A stretch of DNA of 10,311 nt, taken from an uncultured Oribacterium sp. (GTDB taxonomy: Bacteria > Bacillota > Clostridia > Lachnospirales > Lachnospiraceae). The stretch is taken from assembly GCA_902485915.1 (NCBI GenBank), contig CABTMH010000207.1, forward strand, positions 1-10,311, given 5' to 3'. Under the pieces are notes generated by a model that made no database searches, had not been told where the DNA came from, and saw only the letters and a list, made by a program, of their open reading frames with translations. The position numbers were made by a program, and so were the translations under genes. Positions 5,475 to 10,311 of this stretch are shown here, in pieces. Position 1 is the first letter of the stretch, and each line of letters starts with the position of its first letter.

Positions 5475-6913
5475 AGTACCTCCAGTCGTTCATGAAGCCA
5501 GGTGAAAAAGCCGTGCTTCCGCTCCACCACAAAGGGCTGCGTACTCAGAATATGGTATGGAAGGCGCCTGGTGTAGGCATTGAGCCGATACCAGGATACA
5601 CAGAAATACACCATACCGCCGATGGCGAAGGCGAAGCCTACGTAGCGACTCGGCAGTCGAAGCGCCAGAAGGGAGCCGAGGGTCGTCACGAGCGCATAGC
5701 TGATGCTGGCGATGCCGGCCCCCGGATAATCCGTAAAATACAGGAGCATCAGCATCAGTACATCGCCCACCGCATAGAGTCCATAGCCTACACAGAGGAT
5801 ACGGAAATAACCGTCCATGAGGGCATCGAAGCCGAGGGGCAGTGCATGCAGGATCAGGGTGCCGAGGGATATCGCGATGGCCGTCGTATAGAGCTGACGC
5901 TTCGCGGTGTAGGCAAGCTCCCGCTCCATGACATACATCATCTCCTGCTCTGCCAGCTGGATCTCCGTGATCGAGCCGCGGCCGTTAAACAGATCGTAGT
6001 AAGCGCGGTATTTCGGATAGAAATTCACTTCGACCGACGCGACGAAGTTGATGGTCGTCACCAGAATCGTCATGAAGGCATAGAGCGCAGCGACATCGTG
6101 CTGTGGTGCCCCATAAAAGAGGCCCTGGATCTGTTCGCCGATATCTGTCCGACACCAGGCGATCACGAGATGGGAAAAGAGGCCGATGTGCAGCATAAAG
6201 CCGGTTGCGCCGAGCCATCGGTACTGCTCCATCCAGTCCAGGAACTCGAAGTAATATCCGTTTCCCTGTGGGAAATAGTCATTCAGCAGCAGATAATTCA
6301 GGATCAGCATCACACCATAGCCGAGAATCACACTCAGCAGCAAGACCTCCAGCCGTGCACCGAAAAGGCGACAGCCGAGGGTGGCCGAGAGAAAGCTGAT
6401 TCCGATCGCCAGCAGATAGCTGAGAAGTATCCCCTTATAATCCTTGATGGCGGTCATGTAATGCATCTCCGTCCAGACGACCACAAGCTCCATGAAGAAC
6501 AGAAAGTTCAGCAGGATCTCTCCGATGCTGATCCCCGCCATGCAGAGGAAGGCACCATACAGCACGGCTCCCAGCGGAAGCAGCAGTGCCAGCGCGCCCT
6601 TCAGCGACGGCATGACCCGCTTTTCCTGTTTCGTATACAGCATATCCGAAATATAGCGGGAGAGCGTCAGTGAGACGTAGCTGGTCAGTACGAGGGACGC
6701 CAGCAGCGCATAGGTGATCATCGCATTCAGCAGTTTCCGCTGATGTGCGTCGAGACCGAAATACTGTGCGATGAAGCCGATCCCCATAAGAAAAAACACG
6801 CCCAGCAGCATCGGCCCGGCGGTCACCAGTCCGGTATAACCATACGCCCGCATGAGCCGGAGGATGCCCTGCTCCTTAAACAGTTTTTTTAATTCGAATC
6901 CGATGCCTGCCAC
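5459..6913 (-). CDS. pelG: Pel exopolysaccharide transporter PelG
   Basis: PelG is the polytopic inner-membrane protein thought to move the growing Pel chain out of the cytoplasm; it is distantly related to MOP-type flippases. The 484-residue product begins with the family's hallmark MAGIGFELKKLF and has about twelve hydrophobic segments spread along its length. It also carries the characteristic VEVNFYPKYRAYYD stretch (294-307) in a polar segment between membrane helices. It is slightly longer than Pseudomonas PelG, with the extra residues mostly at the C-terminus. The start is a GTG at 6913, supported by the conserved N-terminus. It overlaps the last 25 bases of pelF, and only a weak GAGG lies upstream, so translation probably depends on ribosomes finishing pelF. 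No frameshift or lost segment is seen. Confidence 0.95.
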   Translation of the reverse strand: MAGIGFELKKLFKEQGILRLMRAYGYTGLVTAGPMLLGVFFLMGIGFIAQYFGLDAHQRKLLNAMITYALLASLVLTSYVSLTLSRYISDMLYTKQEKRVMPSLKGALALLLPLGAVLYGAFLCMAGISIGEILLNFLFFMELVVVWTEMHYMTAIKDYKGILLSYLLAIGISFLSATLGCRLFGARLEVLLLSVILGYGVMLILNYLLLNDYFPQGNGYYFEFLDWMEQYRWLGATGFMLHIGLFSHLVIAWCRTDIGEQIQGLFYGAPQHDVAALYAFMTILVTTINFVASVEVNFYPKYRAYYDLFNGRGSITEIQLAEQEMMYVMERELAYTAKRQLYTTAIAISLGTLILHALPLGFDALMDGYFRILCVGYGLYAVGDVLMLMLLYFTDYPGAGIASISYALVTTLGSLLALRLPSRYVGFAFAIGGMVYFCVSWYRLNAYTRRLPYHILSTQPFVVERKHGFFTWLHERLEVLCEIS

Positions 6914-8316
6914 TGTTCGTTTACCTCTTCATACATCACACGGTACTTTTCCATCATCATCTCCTGTCGGAAATAGTGTTCGACACGCCGCTGTCCGGCC
7001 TGCCCCATCTGCCGTTGCTTTTCCTGATCACAGCACATCCACTCCAGTGCGTCCGCGAGTGCCTGCCGGTTCATCGGCGGCACACAGTAGCCGGCCGGAC
7101 CATAGGGATCGTAGACTCCGCCGTTGATGAGCTCACGACAGCAGCCGACATCGGTCGTAACCGCCGGTCGCGCGGCTGCGAAGGATTCAAGCATCGACAG
7201 TGGCTGGCCTTCTGAAATAGAGGTCAGGACCGTGAAATCGATCTGCTCCATATACTTCACGACATCCACCTGACCGACGAAGCGGAGCGTTTCCAGGCGG
7301 AGCTCATGCACGAGGGCACGACACTCTTCTGCATACTCCTCATCATCAACACCGCCCAGGATGTGAAGCCGCGTATTCGGCACCCGCAGTGTCAGCTCCT
7401 TATACGCATAGATCAGTGTTTTGACATCCTTGATCGGGGCGATACGGATGACCGCCGCGATATCGATCGTACCATTTCCCCTTTTCATGGGAACCCTGGA
7501 AAAACGTGCAACATTTATACCGTTTCCGATGACGCGGCACTTCTCTGCTGCTGCGCCCAGCTCGATCTGCGTATCCATCGCGCGCTGAAACAGCGAGGTG
7601 ATCGCCGTCGCCTGCTGATAGACCGCATCGGACAGCATATAGAAAAACCGTATCCACTGACGTTTGAAGGTCGGGAGGACCCAGCGTGCGCGGATGATCT
7701 CCTCTTCCCGCTCTCGACTGTAGATACCATGCTCCGTGAGCATCAGTGGTTTCTTCTTTATGATGCCCGCCATCGTCGCAAGCAGCCCTCCATAGCCGGT
7801 ACAGATCGTATGATACATATCCGCGTCCGGGATCGGCTGTGACAGGAGATACAGTACCGGCAGCAGCATGGAACGGATCGTATGGAAGGTATCCGAAAAG
7901 GCGGCATACGGATACTGCTCCTTACACAGCTTCGTCAGTATGTCGAGGAAGGCCTCGCTCATGAGAAAGGCCCCCGGCTTCACCTGCTTCGTCTGATACA
8001 GATCACACAGCACACGCCAGTCCGGGCGGCCGCAGTCCATCAGTGTCTGCAGCGCAGCGACCTCCGCAGCCGTGAAGTGGTATCGACGATCCCACTCGAT
8101 CTGAACCTTCAGTGCATCATCCAGAAAGACCTCATGGATCTCCACCACATTCTGCGGTGGCTGTACGAAGAACTTTCCCTGGTCCTTATGATAAGCACCG
8201 ATGACCCAGAGCACGAATTCGGTTTCCGGCATCTGCTGTATATAATTATGCATCCAGCTGGAGACGCCCCCATGTGTATAGGGGTAGCTCCCCTCCAGAA
8301 TCAGACAAATACGCAT
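6889..8316 (-). CDS. pelF: GT4-family Pel glycosyltransferase PelF
   Basis: This 475-residue cytoplasmic enzyme is the synthase of the Pel pathway. It is thought to polymerise N-acetylhexosamine units from a UDP-sugar. The N-terminus carries the PelF signature ILEGSYPYTHGGVSSW (6-21). The middle has LTEHGIYSRER (193-203). The GT-B nucleotide-binding half has GNGIN (264-268), RIAPIKD (291-297) and the E-x7-E motif at Glu369 and Glu377 in SEGQPLSMLE. There is no membrane segment. The ATG at 8316 follows AGGAG with 5 bases of spacing. An in-frame GTG six bases earlier overlaps that site and cannot use it. It starts 11 bp after the deacetylase stop and overlaps pelG by 25 bp. The length is close to that of other PelF proteins, and the conserved residues indicate an active enzyme. 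Confidence 0.97.
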   Translation of the reverse strand: MRICLILEGSYPYTHGGVSSWMHNYIQQMPETEFVLWVIGAYHKDQGKFFVQPPQNVVEIHEVFLDDALKVQIEWDRRYHFTAAEVAALQTLMDCGRPDWRVLCDLYQTKQVKPGAFLMSEAFLDILTKLCKEQYPYAAFSDTFHTIRSMLLPVLYLLSQPIPDADMYHTICTGYGGLLATMAGIIKKKPLMLTEHGIYSREREEEIIRARWVLPTFKRQWIRFFYMLSDAVYQQATAITSLFQRAMDTQIELGAAAEKCRVIGNGINVARFSRVPMKRGNGTIDIAAVIRIAPIKDVKTLIYAYKELTLRVPNTRLHILGGVDDEEYAEECRALVHELRLETLRFVGQVDVVKYMEQIDFTVLTSISEGQPLSMLESFAAARPAVTTDVGCCRELINGGVYDPYGPAGYCVPPMNRQALADALEWMCCDQEKQRQMGQAGQRRVEHYFRQEMMMEKYRVMYEEVNEQWQASDSN

Positions 8317-8321
8317 AGTCA

Positions 8322-8326
8322 CTCCT
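8322..8326 (-). promoter_or_regulatory. pelF ribosome binding site
   Basis: AGGAG on the minus strand, 5 bases before the ATG at 8316. It fixes that start against the in-frame GTG at 8322, which shares bases with the site itself. Confidence 0.8.
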
Positions 8327-8327
8327 G

Positions 8328-10154
8328 TTATTTCGCACGATGCATCGTCACGTCGCTTCCCGTCGTATGCAACAGGTACAGGTTTCCCGTGAGATGCTCG
8401 AGCGTACCGCCTGCCACCTCCGTGATACTGCCCTCATTGACACGTACCAGGAAATAATCGTCATCGGTCACCCCACCGAGTCGCAGGGCGACACAGTCGT
8501 CCGTCACGGTCCGTTCGACCGAAACGCCACTGAAACGCTGCACTGCTGCGGCCATGCCACTGCCGGTCACATGCCGGATCGGTCGTGCCGCCCGGTTCAG
8601 CCATTCGATATACTCTGTAAGACGTCCCTTCAGCGTCGCCCAGCCGAGTGCCGCACCACGGTCTTCATCGAGAAGATCATCCGGATGCATGAAGTGGGCA
8701 TTCACGAGATGCAGATTGAGCTCCGAAAACGCCGAGAGGCGCATATACTCATCCAGGACGCAGGAAGAAATGATACGTGGGGTCTCGACTATCCCATCCT
8801 CTGCAACCTCAAACTCCTGATCATAGCCGCTTTCACCCGGAAGATAACAGCTCGCAATCGCTCTGATATTTCGGAATCGCTGTCCGATCAGTTCCCGTCC
8901 CTCCGGTGATAAAACGTTCGATGGCGGCACATAGACCTGTAGTTTCGTATTCGGAAACAGTCCCTCGGAGAAATCCTTCACTTCCGACATCGCCTTCGCC
9001 ATGGCATCGGTGGATGACCATGTCTGATAGCCGAGGTCGACCGAATACTGAAAATCCGGCCCACACAGCGGCTGATGATTGTAGCCATGATAGCCGAGCT
9101 CGCCACCCTCATCGAGCAGCATGTTGCCATAATAGCTGTAATCCGTAACGACCGTGTTCCGCTTCACTTCTCCGTCTGTTTCATCATCATACTGCTCGAT
9201 GATGAGACCCGTATACGGGATACTGTACTTCCGACCGAGCTCTGCGACCTCCGGCCACCAGACCTGGGAATAAAATTCCGGGATATCCATCTGATAATCG
9301 CGCTTTATATACTGACCATCGCCCGTCGGGACCGGTGACGGCCAGTCATCGAGGTAAAAGGTGGAAGCATTGATCACCGGATAGATACAGACATCCTCGA
9401 GAAGACTGTAGGCAGCTGCGAAGATGCCACGAGTGCTCTTCTCACAGTAGCCCAGGTTACAGAAGACGAAGCGTCCTTCGCCGTACGCGCGGGACCAGAT
9501 CAGCGGTACCCGATCGTCTGCTGTGCTGGCATAGAGCTCGCACTGATCATCCAGACTGACATCCATGGCGGCTTCATAGGCATCATCGAAGGTATAGATG
9601 CGGTCGGCGCCCAGCATAAACGGCTGCAGGGCCCGAAAATCGGATACCAGTTTATAATCATAGCCGGAATCGAGGATACCGACATGATTCTGAATCGCTG
9701 AAAACGCATGGGTCTTCTCGACCGGCATACCGAAAAGGACACGACCGCCGGACTGTACCCAGTCGCAGAGCGAGAGAAGATGATCCCCGAGCGGTGACAC
9801 ATCCGGTAAAAGCAGCACCACCGTACGGAAATCATCGAAATCAGGCATCGTTTCCTGATCCTTTAGATCCTGCACCTGATATGCGATTCGCATATCCGTC
9901 AGGATCTGTTCATACTCCTCTCGTGCCGCCACACTGTTGGCATTCTGGCGGTTCACAAGCAGCAGGCACTCCGCTGTTTCACTGAGCGGCTTGTTCACCG
10001 TGGTCCGTTCCGCCGAAAGCAGTTCTGAACCATGCTCTTCACTCTCATATGTGATGCCCTTCCGTTCCATGAGAAGCAGACAGAAGATCGCGAAGAAACC
10101 GATGAATACGCGAAGGACAGCATAAAACCGATAGCTATATCTACGCTTCTCCAT
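8328..10154 (-). CDS. pelA: DUF2194 polysaccharide deacetylase, PelA-type
   Basis: This 608-residue protein has an N-terminal signal anchor (about 11-28) and then an extracellular part. Residues about 62-150 form an alpha/beta region resembling a glutamine-amidotransferase-like fold. The DUF2194 deacetylase region follows, with carbohydrate-esterase-like motifs: FYLDDWPSP with Asp269-Asp270, GYHGYNH with His356 and His360, YVPPSN (408-413) and HFMHPDD (487-493). These fit a metal-dependent deacetylase acting on secreted Pel. The glycoside hydrolase domain that precedes it in Pseudomonas PelA is absent, as in the Bacillus cereus deacetylase-only version. GGGAGGAG is followed by ATGATG. The second ATG (10154) has the better 7-base spacing; the first (10157) would add one Met. 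The frame extends to 10208, but that part overlaps the previous gene and is not favoured. It overlaps the upstream stop as TGATG. Confidence 0.9.
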   Translation of the reverse strand: MEKRRYSYRFYAVLRVFIGFFAIFCLLLMERKGITYESEEHGSELLSAERTTVNKPLSETAECLLLVNRQNANSVAAREEYEQILTDMRIAYQVQDLKDQETMPDFDDFRTVVLLLPDVSPLGDHLLSLCDWVQSGGRVLFGMPVEKTHAFSAIQNHVGILDSGYDYKLVSDFRALQPFMLGADRIYTFDDAYEAAMDVSLDDQCELYASTADDRVPLIWSRAYGEGRFVFCNLGYCEKSTRGIFAAAYSLLEDVCIYPVINASTFYLDDWPSPVPTGDGQYIKRDYQMDIPEFYSQVWWPEVAELGRKYSIPYTGLIIEQYDDETDGEVKRNTVVTDYSYYGNMLLDEGGELGYHGYNHQPLCGPDFQYSVDLGYQTWSSTDAMAKAMSEVKDFSEGLFPNTKLQVYVPPSNVLSPEGRELIGQRFRNIRAIASCYLPGESGYDQEFEVAEDGIVETPRIISSCVLDEYMRLSAFSELNLHLVNAHFMHPDDLLDEDRGAALGWATLKGRLTEYIEWLNRAARPIRHVTGSGMAAAVQRFSGVSVERTVTDDCVALRLGGVTDDDYFLVRVNEGSITEVAGGTLEHLTGNLYLLHTTGSDVTMHRAK

Positions 10155-10297
10155 CATGTCTCCTCCCAGAACTGAATCAGCTGACGAAGCCGTTCCGATA
10201 GATAACATCCACTGTTCTTCAGCTTCTCGATATACGCAGTGAACGCCGCCCCCATATGAAGCTCATAGAAGTACCGAAGGCGAAGCATCATCGTCTC
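10154..10297 (-). CDS. 3' end of an upstream operon gene (possibly pelE), partial
   Basis: An open frame enters from the right edge of the insert and ends in TGA overlapping the tandem ATGs of the deacetylase gene. Only 47 residues are visible, ending LRQLIQFWEET, with a helix-rich, mixed-charge and aromatic character (for example LRYFYELH). The overlap and the shared direction make it the previous gene of the same operon. In Gram-positive pel loci the gene before the deacetylase is pelE, a protein with helical repeats, and the helical tail is compatible with that. No signature residue confirms it, so the identity is inferred from position alone. Its 5' part lies outside the insert, beyond the adapter. 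Confidence 0.7.
   Translation of the reverse strand, partial: ETMMLRLRYFYELHMGAAFTAYIEKLKNSGCYLSERLRQLIQFWEET
10160..10167 (-). promoter_or_regulatory. Ribosome binding site before the tandem ATG of the deacetylase gene
   Basis: GGGAGGAG on the minus strand, inside the last codons of the upstream gene. Its GGAGG core is 4 bases from the first ATG and 7 bases from the second, which favours the start at 10154 over the much longer frame beginning at 10208. Confidence 0.8.
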
Positions 10298-10311
10298 AGA
10301 TCGGAAGAGCA
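10298..10311. other. Illumina TruSeq adapter remnant (right end)
   Basis: AGATCGGAAGAGCA is the first 14 bases of the TruSeq index-side adapter. It is not genomic, and the upstream partial gene must be considered to stop at 10297. Confidence 0.96.

Noticed and set aside
5492..6673. 393-codon open frame on the plus strand opposite pelG
   Set aside because: It lies wholly antisense to a clear PelG. Its product is a His/Gln/Arg-rich string with no recognisable motif, the usual shadow of a G/C-rich membrane-protein gene.
10155..10208. Longer start of the deacetylase gene at 10208
   Set aside because: The extra 18 residues overlap the upstream gene in another frame. The good ribosome binding site lies just before the ATGATG at 10157/10154, directly followed by the basic residues and signal anchor.
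1..10311. CRISPR array, tRNA, insertion sequence or phage genes
   Set aside because: I saw no regularly spaced repeats, cloverleaf sequence, transposase motifs or terminal inverted repeats anywhere in the insert.

Overview
The window reads as a single piece of chromosome from a Gram-positive anaerobe of the Clostridia, most likely a Lachnospiraceae. The clearest taxonomic marker is ribosomal protein L32 near the left edge. It opens with the MSICPKN-type N-terminus and keeps a four-cysteine zinc ribbon, a form I associate with Lachnospiraceae. The first 19 and last 14 bases are Illumina TruSeq adapter, so the biological insert is 20..10297. A roughly 10 kb molecule with adapter at both ends looks like a synthetic long read rather than an assembled contig.

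Every convincing gene lies on the minus strand, so the biology reads from right to left. The insert opens (10297 to 10154) with the last 47 codons of an unidentified gene, probably pelE-like by position. A tightly packed operon follows: a DUF2194 PelA-type deacetylase (10154-8328), the glycosyltransferase pelF (8316-6889), the membrane transporter pelG (6913-5459), a membrane-anchored CotH-family kinase (5474-3594), a VTC-domain polyphosphate polymerase (3592-2819), a DUF4956 membrane protein (2819-2154) and, after an 81-bp gap, a DUF4832 lipoprotein with a predicted TIM barrel (2072-579). Apart from that gap, neighbouring genes overlap or lie within 11 bp of each other, so translational coupling is likely.

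The deacetylase-PelF-PelG trio matches the Gram-positive version of the Pel exopolysaccharide pathway (known from Bacillus cereus as pelDEADAFG), which lacks the outer-membrane parts PelB and PelC. PelF would polymerise the N-acetylhexosamine chain in the cytoplasm, PelG would carry it across the membrane, and the DUF2194 protein would deacetylate it outside. PelD, the c-di-GMP receptor, would be expected beyond the right edge. The less understood half is the CotH-VTC-DUF4956-DUF4832 module. It suggests that phosphate chemistry (a phosphotransferase plus a split, VTC-like polyphosphate synthase/translocator) and a glycoside-hydrolase-like lipoprotein are tied to Pel production. This is the part most likely to hold undescribed biology.

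Left of the operon are a 223-bp spacer, a perfect palindrome touching the -35 of a consensus promoter, rpmF itself (355-176), a UUCG-loop intrinsic terminator, and a short A/T-rich leader with a possible extended -10 promoter for the next gene (plsX in related genomes). The rpmF end is visibly richer in A/T than the G/C-richer pel operon. The DUF177 (yceD) gene that usually precedes rpmF is not there.
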